Below, piece by piece: positions 43,976 to 56,014 of a stretch of DNA of 64,000 bases. The translations under genes and the position numbers were made by a program. The notes under the pieces were generated by a model. The model was not told the origin of the DNA and did no database searches. It saw only the letters and a program-made list of their open reading frames with translations. Positions within the stretch are counted from its first letter, which is position 1, and the number at the start of each line of letters is the position of its first letter. This DNA is from Xanthostigma xanthostigma (lineage: Eukaryota; Arthropoda; Insecta; Raphidioptera; Raphidiidae): the NCBI GenBank assembly GCA_963575645.1, contig OY754464.1, positions 83,054,948 to 83,118,947 of the forward strand, read 5' to 3'.

Positions 43976-44462
43976 TACACGAAGCTGGTTTTGGCGCTAG
44001 AAATACTGCTGGACTTGAGCTGGCCATGAAATGACGTCACTGCGGGCTCGCCTGCGAGGGCGACAAGATGGATTTCAAAATAAGAACCGTGGCTATTTAT
44101 CGTCTGGCTGTTCTGAGCTACAACCAATCAGGAAACAGTATCTTGTCACGTGGACGACATGGACGAAGGCCCACAAACAAACACTGTGCAATAGTGTGTG
44201 TTCTGTTCAGAGACAATACACGTCCTCTTTTGTTAATATTCAAACTATCACTGCGCGCGCATCAAACCCATCTACTTGACGCCGTATATTACTTTTTACA
44301 CGCTTTATATTAACTTCACTTGTAAGTTTGTATGTATGTATGTAAGTATGTATGTTTGTTTGTAATCCTCTTTGGACTACAGCATGTGGTTTATTACTGT
44401 AGTGTAATATGCCAGCACTGTAACTACAGTGTTTAGCCGTGCGGTCTAAAGCACGGGTCTTC

Positions 44463-44725
44463 GCTTTGTATCGAACTAAAAAGTAAAAAATATTTTCTTT
44501 AAAATAAGCTTGAAACAATAATGAATAAAAAATACTAGTATTATTGTGAAAAAAGCGTGGCGCGCTCGCTGTACGAAAATGTGGAACAAAGCGCCCCACA
44601 CTTTTTTCACAATAATACTAGTATTTTTTATTCATTATTGTTTTAAGCTTATTTTAAAAAAAATATTTTTTACTTTTTAGTTAGATATAAAGCGTGTTTT
44701 TTAGTTTTTTTTTAAACTATATTTT
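44463..44725. mobile_element. Palindromic MITE family H, copy 3
   Basis: TTGTATCGAACTAAAAAG through the loop GCGCGCTCGCTGTACG and back to GATATAAAGCGTG. It abuts the composite's right arm, as copy 2 abuts the left arm. Confidence 0.7.
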
Positions 44726-45103
44726 TTAAATCTCAATTCCTTTTGTACCGCGTACCCATATTTTTTTTTAATTTCTAACGTGGCTTGGCTACTTGATATT
44801 TTCGGTTTTGTCTTCAACTTTTGAGCTTTACCTACAACATGTATATCGCAATGTGTATGTAGATTGTGGATATTTGTGCTTTGTGAAATAGTGATTCCAA
44901 ACTTGTTTAACTACAAAAAATCAACTTTCAATGAAAATTATTCTTCACCTCACGAAATTTACTGGGCCAATGACGAAACGTCGAAAGTAGTCGAGAAAAA
45001 ATTTAAAAAAATGTGAACCGTCACGAAACTAACTAAATTTCACCCTGTCTAACGAAATTCTAGTAACTAAATTTCGCCCTGTTATCTAGATGTAGCCTTT
45101 AAC
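44726..45103. other. Unclassified sequence
   Basis: Short direct repeats around AACTAAATTTCRCCCTGT at about 45030-45080. No gene. Confidence 0.4.
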
Positions 45104-45145
45104 TAAAACACATATCTATGACCACGGCTAACCTCAGATGAGAAT

Positions 45146-45463
45146 ATAGAACGTGCCACGGATCTAAAAGGTTCGGAAGTTAGTCACAAACAGCGTCGCA
45201 AAGACACATTTTAGAGCCGTTGTGACTCCCACCACCTCCCAGCTACCTGCACGGAACGTGCGCTCGTCGTTGATTGGCCGTGATCGCTCGTTGCCTTTGT
45301 CACTTGTCGCTTTCCTGCTTTAGTCGAGTACGCTTTTGTCAAGTTGTTATTGCTATGTTAGTTTTGTTGAGTTTGAGTTTGTAGTTTTTCAACAGACTAT
45401 ACAAGTGCAAGCCTGCATTCGCATCTAACTTCCGAGCCTTTTAGATTCGTGGCACGTACTATA
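45146..45463. mobile_element. MITE family D, copy 4 in a family Q remnant
   Basis: Ends GAACGTGCCACGGATC and GATTCGTGGCACGT. The preceding CTCAGATGAGAATATA is the same family Q context as at 4331, so the D-in-Q junction is shared between two loci. Confidence 0.75.
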
Positions 45464-45890
45464 CAAGTCCTTCATTAATTCGACGTTCTGTAACACAAAT
45501 TTTGACAATCTCTGTTATTGAGTGTAGATATTGTAAGTTGTTTATATGTCTGTACTACGTACGTACTATGTATATAAGATAAAAATTATTTTGAGTTTTT
45601 TTCCGTTATTTTTAACCGGGTTAAGATATCCTGCAGGCGGAAATACTACTACGTCATGATATGTTATACTTTCGAAGTGTTATCGGTTTAAACTTTACAA
45701 GGACTCGAAATACCAGATTGCAACAAGGATCTATTATAATATTTTCATAGAACATGGCCATTTCGGGCTCTGAACATCTGGAACCTATATTTTGTCTTGG
45801 TTCTTTATGTTTCGCCGAATTTGTTAAAAGTCTGTCTGTCTGTTGATTTTAATAACTACCCTACATTATATCAAATACTATTTGTATGTA
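45464..45890. other. Unclassified sequence
   Basis: A short GTACTACGTACGTAC run occurs at about 45551. No gene. Confidence 0.4.
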
Positions 45891-46275
45891 TACAGTGGAA
45901 CCACTATAACTAATCATTGCCTATCTACTCAATGTGCGGTGAGTGAACGCAACAAAACTTATCGAAAATATATCTGCGTCTCTTTCTTCGATGTAATTCC
46001 CTGATTTCTCCGATGATAGGATTGGTTGATATACTAGCATTCAATCTGAATAAAGTATCTCTGTTTCAAAAACTCTGTCTTTTTCTATGACGTTAACATG
46101 GGCGTACCCAGCTTTTGGCCCAGGAGGGGGCAAATTAGAAATTCCTTAAGCCGGGTTCCCAGTGCTTGTTTTGCCCTCCTGGATACGCCAGTACTTACGG
46201 CGTAAAAAAAGACAGATTATATGTTCGATTGCGATTTTATTCCTATGCTCTGAGTGGAACAGACAATGCGAAGAG
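45891..46275 (-). mobile_element. Family J repeat, copy 1
   Basis: Colinear (inverted) with 52441-52806 and 62056-62425. It contains an inner inverted pair GGCGTACCCAG / CTGGATACGCC and the phrase CCTATCATCGGAGAAATC. Class unknown. Confidence 0.65.
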
Positions 46276-47280
46276 AAAACTATATTATGCGTGATGTTAT
46301 TGTGTGATATTTCGACATTTTGAAAAATATATCCAAAACTGCTACACAGACCTTCATGGTGTGTAATCTACAATCAACCAGCCAGTTTTAACAGACATTT
46401 TATAATTAAACTGTCTTATCTTTCTTTACACTATTTGAGTTGTACGATCTTGAAAGCGATGTCGGTAGACCAGCTCAAGTATCTGTCCTGTTATAATTAT
46501 AATCATGTACATTGTTCATCTGATCCACCGTGCCATACTGGTGCCTTGTGAAATAACACGTGTGAATTCTGATCGACGTTCTCTAGCAAACGCGTCGAAC
46601 ACTTTTGCTGGGCGACTATTCTAAAGTTATGTTTATAGACCGACTATAGGCAGTCTCTTCACAATTGGGCGATTTTAAATCGGTGTATACCTACAGTATT
46701 TTCAACCTGTCGGGACTGACTCGTGTATTTTCAATTTCTCCTTCTTCCTCGCTTCGTAATTTCATAGAAGTCTGTTGACGACGACAGATGTGCGCGCGCG
46801 TTTTTACCTACCTTGTGCTGCTCATTGTGAATATTATGGAGTTCAAAATTGATATTGATATGGATTTATTTATTAGCCTTGTTCATAATAGGCAAAAATA
46901 AACAAGCAAGACATAATGCACTTGCACTTCTTCGCCCTTCAAGTATAGAACTGATATCGATAACAATGGACGCGCTCACGTATATTAGCGGATCGTGTAC
47001 AAAGGTAACCGTTTCGCGTCGACTAAAACGGTCGTTAACAAGACCCGAAATGTTTGACCCGTACACGATGGCGGAAGATATAATCAGAATGCACCTACAG
47101 TCAGGAGGGGAGACGTGATTGAGACGCGATGGAGTAAACACGTGGATTACTATTACGAAATAAATATAGTTGTGTGGTTATTGGGCCATTAAATGTAGTT
47201 TAAAAATATAAATTAGAGTACGGAGGTGTATGGTATATAGACTCTGATTACCTTTGAATTTGCGTAACTAAAATGTTTTT
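46276..47280. other. Possible unique or genic segment, no gene resolved
   Basis: 46440-47150 is less AT-rich than its surroundings, has CG dinucleotides and no partner elsewhere in the window. A short plus frame from 46836 begins MEFKIDIDMDLFISLV, and another frame overlapping it runs to 47118. Neither has a domain I can name, and opposite-strand frames are as long. It could be a first exon, a promoter or a degraded transposase N-terminus. Confidence 0.3.
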
Positions 47281-48124
47281 GACGTGATAACGTCTTATAA
47301 ATTGATGAAACACCAGCTGCACGCACGAAAAAGTGTAACGTTCCAAAAGTGTCGCGTTCCGCCTGACCCTGTGCGTGCAAGCGAGAGCGCATTATAAGCG
47401 ATAGAGAAGCACGATCGGCGTCGGCTTGTACGCATTTCTTCTCGCGTGACGTCAGAGAGTAGTGTGCGTTCAACATTTTTTTCGGCTGTTCCAGCGAAAT
47501 CTACATCTGACAGATGGCCTTTGTTTTATAAACCGTGGAAATTAAGACTTAAAATCAAGATATCTAATAAATATGTCATAAATGATCGAATTTTTAAAGC
47601 AATTTTTCACATAATAATACATCGTTATTTCTTTGTTTTTGCACGGATATTTTTTGTGTCATATAATTATTACCGATTCATCCAAGCCAAAGTATAACTG
47701 AACGCACGATAATGGCAATATATCGCTAATAATAATTAATAAATGTCATTTTATTTTGTTAAAAATAACTGATCGCCGTCATTATGGATAAAATATGATA
47801 TTATTCACAACGAATGGAAATGTATTGATCAATTGATAGTTTGTACACAAACGCAGCTACATTTTGTATCAAAAACAAATCTTGGGAGATATCTGCATTT
47901 CATAACAGCAGATAAATTATACGGTTTGTTAACAAATATATAATATATATACATTCTTTTAAATGTAAAATATGTATTTTGCTTTGGTTGATCAAATTAT
48001 TAGTCGGTAAAAATATAGTTTGACAGCTACTAAAATTTAGGTTATGTATTATTAAATATGATATTCGAGCGGAATACGTTATCACGTAAAACTATCGTCC
48101 GTAAACCGACTTTACAGACAACCA
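47281..48124 (-). mobile_element. Family A repeat, copy 6 (long subtype)
   Basis: GACGTGATAACGTCTTATAA at the left and, on the minus strand, TTGGTTGTCTGTAAAG at the right. The middle (about 47395-48020) is AT-rich after a GC-richer start and is not shared with copies 1 to 4. Copy 5 is a deletion derivative. Confidence 0.7.
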
Positions 48125-48657
48125 ATTTTTTTTGGAAATATTGCGGGATCCTCACAATATTCTCGAGGAAAAATAAAGTCTGCCTGATTGCAAACCCTAA
48201 CGACAATGTACATCATTCGAGAAATAGATCCTTACCTTCTTATTCCGCAATGACCCTGTCTAACAAATTTTGGACGGACTATATCCAAGAGACTGCATTG
48301 TGTGTGTACTGTGTAAGCCTTGTGGAGGCAGGGGTCCGACGTCCCTGTTGATATATACGCAGCTTTTAGATCGTTCAGACTTACTTGTCACCTGTGGCCT
48401 TTTCCTTGTATTATCAGCGATCAGTGATCAGTATCGCCGAATATTTTTTGGTAGTGGGTATTGTAAAGAAGTTTTTTTTTTTGTTCCTCATTCGCGAATG
48501 TAGATTTTTTCAAGTTTATAGTCCCTACTGCTTACGCAAAGTGTCTTTACGCTGCCCAGCCAATGAAAAAATAGATTTGACAGCGTTTAACCTCAAATTG
48601 AAGAAGTTTAAAATGGGACGATTAAATAATCTGCGTTACTAAAAATTTATTTATAGA
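48125..48657. other. Unclassified, with a small repeat shared with 55802-55860
   Basis: A block around CGCAAAGTGTCTTTACG and GCGTTTAACCTCAAAT recurs in altered form near 55810-55860. The overlapping 77- to 97-codon frames have no domain. Confidence 0.4.
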
Positions 48658-49266
48658 CTAGCGGTCCCGTTCGGTTTCACCCGGGTGTAAAAGAACGAAT
48701 GGGGAAGGGAGGAACATGAGTAGACACATTCATCTTAGTTTACCGAGATGAATGTTGTGTTCAAATTTCATGATGATCGGAGTTACCGTTCAAAATTTTT
48801 TGTCGATAAAAAGCAGTATTTATACTTTTTTTAACTAATATATTTTTTTTTAAATTAAATAAAATAAAAATAAATTTAAATGTTAGCCTTAGAAGAAAGC
48901 AATGTAGAAAATAAAAAATAAAAATATATTCGCCCAACGTAGGGCTCGAATCCACGACCCTGGTATTGACAGTCGTGTGCTCTACCGATTGAGTTAGCCG
49001 GCGTTGTATTCTGACATCGCTAATATGAGTATATTTAGTTAGTGCATTTCACCTGAATAGAAGCTTATTTTTGAGATACATTTTGCAACATTTTTCATTA
49101 ATGCTCCGCTCCTAATGCTCGTAGCCTGATTTTATATAGCCTATAGCCTTCCTCGATAAATGGGCAATCCAACAAAAAAATTTTGTTTCAATTTGAACCA
49201 GTAGTTTCTGAGATTAGCGCGTTCAAACAAACAAACAAACTCTTCAGCTTTATATATTAGTATAGA
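48658..49266 (-). mobile_element. Non-autonomous Helitron (HelA), copy 5
   Basis: Complete on the minus strand: TCTATACTAATATATAAAGC to ACCGCTAG, between A and T. Contains the tRNA-like cassette. Length is within a few bases of 31154-31763. Confidence 0.88.
48931..49003 (-). pseudogene. tRNA-like cassette in HelA copy 5
   Basis: CGCCGGCTAACTCAATCGG start and GATTCGAGCCCTACG region. Both A and B boxes carry changes. Non-functional. Confidence 0.55.
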
Positions 49267-49379
49267 TAAGCAAGGATAAAATCATACAGTTTTCCGAATT
49301 AAAAGATTGAAGTCGTTAGCCTCCTGATTAGGTCTTTTACTGTCTTTAATTGAATCTCACCCTCGTAAGCTCTCGTGGG

Positions 49380-49515
49380 AAGTGAAACTTCTTTATTGTT
49401 ATGAACTTGTTTCATTGATGCGTTGTCAATTTTGCCTTACCAACATTTCTCGTGGTTGAATTATTTCCCCTTTAAAGTTACAGGAAATTTCAAATAAATA
49501 TACTTAAGTTTCACT
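49380..49515. mobile_element. MITE with AAGTGAAACTTCTTTA ends, short copy
   Basis: AAGTGAAACTTCTTTATTG at the left and TTAAGTTTCACT at the right, about 135 bp. Same group as 19129-19481 and 19851-19954. Confidence 0.6.
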
Positions 49516-49749
49516 ACATAAATAAAATGAATTTATATGTAGCCTATAATTTTTTATTTTAATTAATTTATTTATTTAATTCCAAAATAGTAGTGGTACA
49601 TTTATCTTATAATTTTTGAAGTTGGATTAATCCTGCCCAACTTGGCTGAAGCCAGTGTTAGGGCAGGATTATGGATTTAGGACGTGTGTAAAAATAAATA
49701 AAAGTATAAAATAAAAAAAAAAAACCTTTGTACTCCGGGAGTGCCGGCA

Positions 49750-49976
49750 GAAGTGAAAACTTGAATATTAACGTCTTACGAATTTTCGATCAAAATGGTT
49801 TGTATCATAGATTGCATTTTTATGTACGATATTTCAACGCTAGATGTCTAGCGTTGTATAAATAAAAGTTTTCGTCTTACGCATTTTCGATCAGGACACG
49901 TGACCCTGACGCGAGTTTAACATTTTTTACCCATTACAAAAAAAGTGTACAACGCCGCTAAAGAAGTTTTCACTTC
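49750..49976. mobile_element. MITE with GAAGTGAAAACTT ends, single-unit copy
   Basis: GAAGTGAAAACTTGAATATT to CTAAAGAAGTTTTCACTTC, preceded by the palindrome ACTCCGGGAGT. It is inverted relative to 20103-20470 and has one internal unit instead of three, plus a short insertion near 49796-49866. Confidence 0.75.
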
Positions 49977-50027
49977 AAAATATAAAAAATAAAGATTAAA
50001 AATAATAAAGAATACAATTATACGCAA

Positions 50028-50330
50028 TTATATGAGGATATTACAAATAGCATTCAAATTATCTTCACCTATTGCTCTAAGCCATTCTGAGAGCTTTTTT
50101 TTAAATTTTCTAGCATTATTAATTGTCTTTATGTCTGCAGGCAATTCGTTATACAACCTGGGGGCTAGAAAAACCATATGTCTTTGTCCAAAAGCCTTTT
50201 GACATTTTAGGGACAATGTTGGGGTTATTGGCTTGCATTCTGGTTTAATTAATACAATAATATTTCCGTTCATAATTTACCAACTGTTTGAATACGAAAA
50301 CTGGAGTAAATAAACTACAATTTCTTATCT
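50028..50330 (-). pseudogene. LINE reverse-transcriptase C-terminal relic
   Basis: An 81-codon minus frame (50273 to the stop at 50028) has FGQRHMVFLAPRLYNELP and IKTINNARKFKKKL, the conserved C-terminal tail of Jockey/CR1-like LINE ORF2. A further 15 or so codons upstream (to about 50330) look related in another frame. 5' truncated and inactive. Confidence 0.75.
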
Positions 50331-50555
50331 TTTTAACCAGTTGTGTAAGTTTTGTTATCAAAGACAGCTGATAATACTGACAAAAATGTTTTTTGTCGTC
50401 GTTTGACTGGACTGCTGTGTCGGAAGATAAGGCGCTTCAATGCTCTCCTATATGTACATTTAGCAAATACAGCGATAGTACACAATATCTAAAAGTATAT
50501 TTTTGAAAAGGCATACAGGACTTCATTGTTACAACTCCAATTTTATTATTTTACA

Positions 50556-51065
50556 TCATATATATTAATACGTTACGGTTAAGATGTTTGCCTCCCTTTT
50601 TAGAAAAAACCACACAATTTCTCCACATAAATTGTACATCATTTTACAGATAATTGCTTGCTCTACTGACATCGACAACTAAAAAATGTATTATTGCTTT
50701 TGTTTTTGTAAATTAATTAACAGCAACGCTGAACAACGTCTGCCATCTGACGGCTTTAATTTTGAAACAACGTCAACACTACAGCGAGCAACGCTGAACA
50801 ACGTCACAGAAATGCTGCATGATGCCATCTGACGGCTTAGCTCAACGCTTTTGCTACTTGCGCCTCTATATGACAATTTTAGTAAAATATTTCTTCGATC
50901 TGTCATCTGAGCTTCATATTGTAATACAACAAAAAGAAGAACGTTATAAGCAGTGTGCAAAATTAGAAACGAATTGAATACCTGCAATCATATTTAAAAA
51001 ATAATTTTGTAAAGTGAAAATTATTATACTTATTTAGTGCGAATAATTCGCACAGGTCACGCTAG
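50556..51065 (+). mobile_element. Non-autonomous Helitron (HelB), copy 2
   Basis: A then TCATATATATTAATACG at the start. Hairpin GTGCGAATAATTCGCAC, 12 bases and CTAG then T at the end. About 80 bp shorter than copy 1 through loss of an internal repeat unit. Confidence 0.9.
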
Positions 51066-51499
51066 TTATACATATTATATTGTTATATTTATTTGTCCGT
51101 GTTTAAACACATTTCCAGTAAAATAGCTATCGCTACTTTGCTATAGTTTATTCCTCAAAATTTAATATAATTACCTACTACATTGATGCATTATTGTAAT
51201 GGAAAGGATTTCCTGCCCAACTTGGAGAACCAATTTTTCGTCATATTAACGGGAAAAATAAACTTAAATTACTAAGCAAAATTTACATGAAAACATTTTT
51301 TTTTTCAATTTCATATTAATGTAAAAACATTTTGCTTATTTGACTTGTAAATCTATTTTGTTGAATGCTAATTTTAACTCATTTTTACAGTTTTTTTAAC
51401 TGACACATTTCGATAGGTTTGTAACAGTGGAGCGCAATTTTTTCGGCTTCCTCTTAGAGTAATATTCGTGCATCTCTGAAAAATTTCATATGAACCAAG
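51066..51499. other. Unclassified AT-rich sequence
   Basis: TCCTGCCCAACTTGG at 51215 also occurs at 49629. Otherwise nothing. Confidence 0.4.
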
Positions 51500-51998
51500 T
51501 GTGATGTGTCGCTCCAGAGCGAGTCGTTCATAATGAGTCGCTCTTTTTTTTGTGAATGACTCACTCCGAGCGCCATTGCTCTGTGCTGAGCTGTTCTGTA
51601 TTGCTGCATTCGCACATTTACAGAGCGCGCACAGCACAGGCCACAAAGGCACTAGTGAATTTTGCTGAGTCATTTAATGACACACTGTAAGTGTAATATA
51701 GTACTAAGCTTAACAGTGACTTAAACCATTCACATTGACGTCGTTGACAAAGATATAACAATAAACATTATTATTGTTAAGCTTTTATTACCTATACTTT
51801 ATAGTTTATCCGAAATGCGAATAATATAAGATCAGAATCATATTAAAATGAGCTCCGAGCTGAGTGTGTGTATTGTGCTGTGCAGTCTGCACTCTTGTGT
51901 AGTGTCACTCCTTGAACGACTCCCTCTGAGCGACTCTTTTTAGTGAGCGGAGCGCACGGAGCCAGCTCCCAATAAAGAGTCATGTGGACACATCACTA
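51500..51998. mobile_element. hAT-like MITE (family N), copy 2
   Basis: TGTGATGTGTC and GACACATCACTA ends. Flanks GAACCAAG and GAACAAAA agree at 6 of 8 bases, as an aged 8-bp hAT duplication would. Closely similar to 1-551 but with deletions. The interior is rich in GAGCGACTC phrases. Confidence 0.65.
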
Positions 51999-52006
51999 GA
52001 ACAAAA

Positions 52007-52440
52007 TTTCAATGTTTGGAAAAATTAAACATGAGAAGATTTTGCTCAGGTTCATCCTGTCCATGTTGAAGTGCGTCCCTCAGTTCACGCACCTTTAGAA
52101 AAAAAAACGATTCTATCACATTTACTGTATCTTGTTGGGTCGTTTGTCATATGATACTAAATTGTATTGAATTTCAGTTTTACATCAAAATTAAATACAT
52201 CGGATTTCCACATCATTATAGCATTTATTTGATAAGATAACTCATTTTTTGATGTTATGACTATAAGTAACCAACGTTGATGTAAAAAGATTATTGACGT
52301 TGAGATCAGCACACGAACTGAGAAATTATTATTTGCTTGCGATATCACTTAAAATATAGATTAGATTTCTGAGTATACACTTTTGTGAAAATATTTCATT
52401 TCGCAAGTCAGAATTTAATTTTGAAACAAATAATACCGTG
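52007..52440. other. Unclassified AT-rich sequence
   Basis: Nothing recognised. Confidence 0.4.
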
Positions 52441-52806
52441 CTCCCATATACTTTTATTCTATACTGAGCATAGGAATAAAATCGCAGTCGAACTATCAGG
52501 ATGCAAACATAAACTTCTGTCTTTTTTACGCCGTAAGCACTGGCGTATCCAGGAGGGCAAAACAAGCACGGGGAACCCGGTTTAAGAAATTTTTAATTTG
52601 CCTCATCCTGGGCCAAAAACTGGGTACGCCTATGTTAACGTCATAGAAAAAGACAAGGTTTTTGAAACAGATTGAATGCAAGTACATCAACCAATCCTAT
52701 CATCGGAGAAATCAGGGAATTACATCGAAGAAAGAGACGCAGATATATTTTCGATACGCTTTGTTGCGTTCACTCACCGCACATTGAGTAGATAGGCAAT
52801 GATTTA
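52441..52806 (+). mobile_element. Family J repeat, copy 2
   Basis: CCCATATACTTTTATTCTA to TTGAGTAGATAGGCAATGA. Colinear with 62056-62425. Contains the inner GGCGTATCCAGGAGGGC / GGGTACGCC pair. Confidence 0.65.
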
Positions 52807-53411
52807 TATAGTTATTTAATAGATATATCCGTGCTCCAAATGAATGTTGCAATTATATATTTTGTTTAATTTAATTTATTTGTCGGAAAAATAATTTCAT
52901 TTAGGTGCAGTCGTGTATATTATTTGACCACGTACAAAACCGTTGAATGAGCAAGTTATGCTCTCTGACCAAAAGCCAAAAATGCATTTCGATTGAAATT
53001 ATGTCGATTCACGTGACCACTACCTGGATTAGCGATACGGCACACACTATCCAGACGCTTAGAGAAGCACGCAAGAGTGGCAGTAGCCTTGAAACTTTAT
53101 TCTGTGGTCATATTATGACTGGAGAATTAAAAAAAATGTCAACCACGCAATTATTTCGTAACGTCAACTGTGTAACTAAAATATTCTTCGTTCGGGTCAA
53201 GTTTTATATGTCCTGTCAGAAATAGCCATAATAATCCTGGTCCTACGGGGAAAGCTGTCATGGCGTGCCAATCAAGTCTACAGTACCGTTTTTAAAAGTC
53301 TTTTTTTTTTATTTATTTACTTCAACTCTGTTTTTAAGAAACTTTTGATATGGTACTTAAAAAGTAGCATTTTTCTCTAAAAAGTTGTTTCGTCATGATT
53401 CAAAGAAATAA
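52807..53411. other. Unclassified, one unassigned 92-codon frame
   Basis: The plus frame 52947-53225 begins MSKLCSLTKSQ and has a more protein-like composition than most frames here, but no motif, splice context or second copy supports it. Confidence 0.3.
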
Positions 53412-54004
53412 TCATATATATTAATACGCTAGGTTAAAGATGTTTGCCTCCATTTTTAGAAAAACCTCACAATTTCTCCACATAAATTGTATATCATTTT
53501 ACAGATAATTGCTTGCTCTACTGACATCGACAACTAAAAAATTTATTATTGCTTTTGTTTTTGTTAATTAATTAAAATACAGCAACGCTGAACAACGTCT
53601 GTTATCTGACGGCTTTAATTTTGAAACAACGTCAACACTTCGATCTGTCATCTGACCTTCATATTGTAATACAACAGACACAATACTGCAAACTGCCATC
53701 AAACGGCTTTAATTTTGAAACAGCGAGCAACGCTAAACAACGTCACAGCAATGCTGCATGATGCCATCTGACGGCTTAGCTCAACGCTTTTGCTACTTGC
53801 GCCTCTATATGACAATTTTAGTAAAGTATTTCTTCGATCTGTTATCTGAGCTTCATATTGTAATACAACAAAAAGAAGAACGTTATAAGCAGCGTGCAAA
53901 ATTCGAAACGAATTGAATACCTGCAATCATATTTAAAAAATAATTTTGTAAAGTGATAATTATTATACTTATTTAGTGCGAATAATTCGCACAGGTCACA
54001 CTAG
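53412..54004 (+). mobile_element. Non-autonomous Helitron (HelB), copy 3
   Basis: A then TCATATATATTAATACGC. Ends with the GTGCGAATAATTCGCAC hairpin, 12 bases and CTAG then T. Length within one base of copy 1. Confidence 0.9.
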
Positions 54005-54661
54005 TATCAGCTTTATTGTGATTCTATATATGAGTTTTTAAATTTATTAACCTTTTGATCTTTTCAAATGAGAACTAACATTAATAATAATTATATTTCC
54101 CAAGATAAATGTAGGTATATGAAACTTGCAAGATGTGGGTAAAGAATATTTGTGCAGGCTATGTTTTATCAATTACTGGTAAACAAAATAATTTGCTGAT
54201 CGAAACAAAAAACTAAAATTGCAAAAGAATTCGCGCAGTTTGAAACGCTTCATTGCTACACGGGCCAAGTAGCCTTGAATGTTGTGTAATCCAAGTACAA
54301 CATATTATAGGCATAGAGGAGAGAGACTGAAATTTCAAAAGCAACTTGTCAAGTGTCAGATAGTGTAGAGTAGAGAGGGAGAGAGAGAGACAACTGCACA
54401 CGTGGTAGAGAGAGCCGAGCATACGACCAGAACAACGAAGCAAGAGGCACTAGGCAGCAACATTTCAGACAGGTACCTTTTACTGTACGACATGCCTTGA
54501 ATCCAGGTCTGTGTAACTGCTAAATTATTTTCACAGAAACAGTCGAGTTGTTTCTGAAAATAAATTCGGACAAAATATTCAGAACTGTTTTCAAGAGGAT
54601 GCTTACGAAAAAATGTTTTCAGGCTGAAATATTTTGGTATTAACTCAAGCACGTCTTTTTA
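54005..54661. other. Unclassified, short GA microsatellite
   Basis: A GAGAGGGAGAGAGAGAG run at about 54371-54389. No gene recognised in the minus frames 54213-54652. Confidence 0.4.
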
Positions 54662-55018
54662 AAGTGAAACTTTTATTCTATCGCCCAGAATTTTTCTGGC
54701 CGTCTGTTGCATGTCGCATTACAGGCGGCCGCGGAGTAGGGGTAAAGTGAAAGGCGCTCGGAGTAGGCTCTCGGTAGAGCAGCCAAGGCCAATATGGCGG
54801 CGCCCATGGTTGGCATCAGCTGACCGTGTAGTATGTATAACACATAGTCAGTCTGTCATGCGGGCAAGTGCTGTACAGTGTTTACATGTTTTTATTCGTG
54901 TATTCATGTGAATATTGTTTATAATTAATCGTGATGGATAAGTGTCTACAATCCAACGCCTACAATCCAATAAAAGTTTCACTTGCGTCGTGGTTTCTTA
55001 AAACCACACAACTGTTTT
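54662..55018 (+). mobile_element. Family M repeat, copy 2
   Basis: Colinear with 18779-19118: AAGTGAAACTTTTATTC start, GC-rich core with AATATGGCGGC at 54791, AATAAAAGTTTCACTT, then hairpin GTGGTTTCTTAAAACCAC. A small insertion lies near 54895-54915. Confidence 0.7.
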
Positions 55019-55241
55019 GGTTGTTTGACAATAAATTATGGTTTGAGAAGCATAATTTCGAAATAGGACATTCCCGATATTAATTAATTCATAAAAAAAT
55101 GTGATGTCGACAACACTAATTAATGTATGGAACAAAACTACCCAAGCGGGCTGATGATGGCAGTAGTGCAGTACGATATTTTGACTGTTGTTTTTTTTCG
55201 ACTGGTTTGTATAATACAGAATTTTCTGTTTTATAAAAATA

Positions 55242-55376
55242 TTAGCGGTCCGTCCCGGTTCCACCCGGGTGCAAAGAAGGAATGGAGGGCAGGAACATGA
55301 GTACGCACGTTCATCTTTGTTTACTGAGATGAATGTTGTGTCCCTGCATGATGATCGGAGTTACCGCTCAAAATTA
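55242..55376 (-). mobile_element. HelA 3'-end fragment
   Basis: TTAGCGGTCCGTCCCGG followed by the HelA block with GAGATGAATGTTGTGTCC. The CTAG has become TTAG and the rest of the element is missing. Confidence 0.65.
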
Positions 55377-56014
55377 AATGGTTGATGGAAGAGGTAAAGA
55401 AAAATTTCTATTTAAAAAAATATGTTTTGGCCATATTCTAAAATTATTCATTTGGCAGAAACAGAAGGCATGTTTGCACTTTACTGGGCTCGAATTATAG
55501 AAGCGTGCAGATATGCCATAATGCTTTTCTTTTTGCATCTTTCCACGAAATGGTAGCTTTTGTCGCAGTTTTGATTTCGATTGAATATTTTTTTTCAAAT
55601 ATTCAAAAGCCTTTCCAGATCCAATTATTAATTTATATTATAATTATTTTTATAGTTTAAATGGCGTTTTTATAACTGAATCGAGAAAGACTTTTGAATA
55701 TTCTTTAAAATTCGATTTCCAAGAAATTCATTGTTTGTGCCACGCAAATAAATGTATTTTCAACACCACCTATTTTCAACTGTTTTTACTCACGTACCCT
55801 ATTTCTTATGCAAAGTGTCTTCTTTTTCAATGGAAAAATACGTTAGATAACGTTTAACCTCAAATAAATAATAGTTTTTTCTCAGAAGTCTGTGATTGCA
55901 ATGAAATGAGGATGAAGAAGATTTGAAAATAAAGGATTCGATTAATTCCGACAAGTTCTAGTGCATTTAACTGTTGTTATTGAGGAACTTAAACTAAATA
56001 AAAATATTAATTTA
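55377..56014. other. Unclassified AT-rich sequence
   Basis: Contains the block shared with about 48520-48600. No gene recognised. Confidence 0.4.

Larger units (their letters stand above)
42371..44462. repeat. 2.1-kb composite inverted structure with family G
   Basis: The outer arms 42566-42652 and 44294-44390 are complements and contain AACTTACAAGTGAAGTTAA and a CATA microsatellite. Inside, two family G copies face each other. The shared G phrases include TGTCTCTGAACAGAACACAC and TGACGTCA. A family D MITE splits the second. Frames across it lack domains. Confidence 0.65.

Noticed and set aside
46849..47118. 89-codon plus and 91-codon minus frames as a gene
   Set aside because: They overlap on opposite strands, neither has a recognisable motif, and no splice context favours one. 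Kept only as a region of interest.
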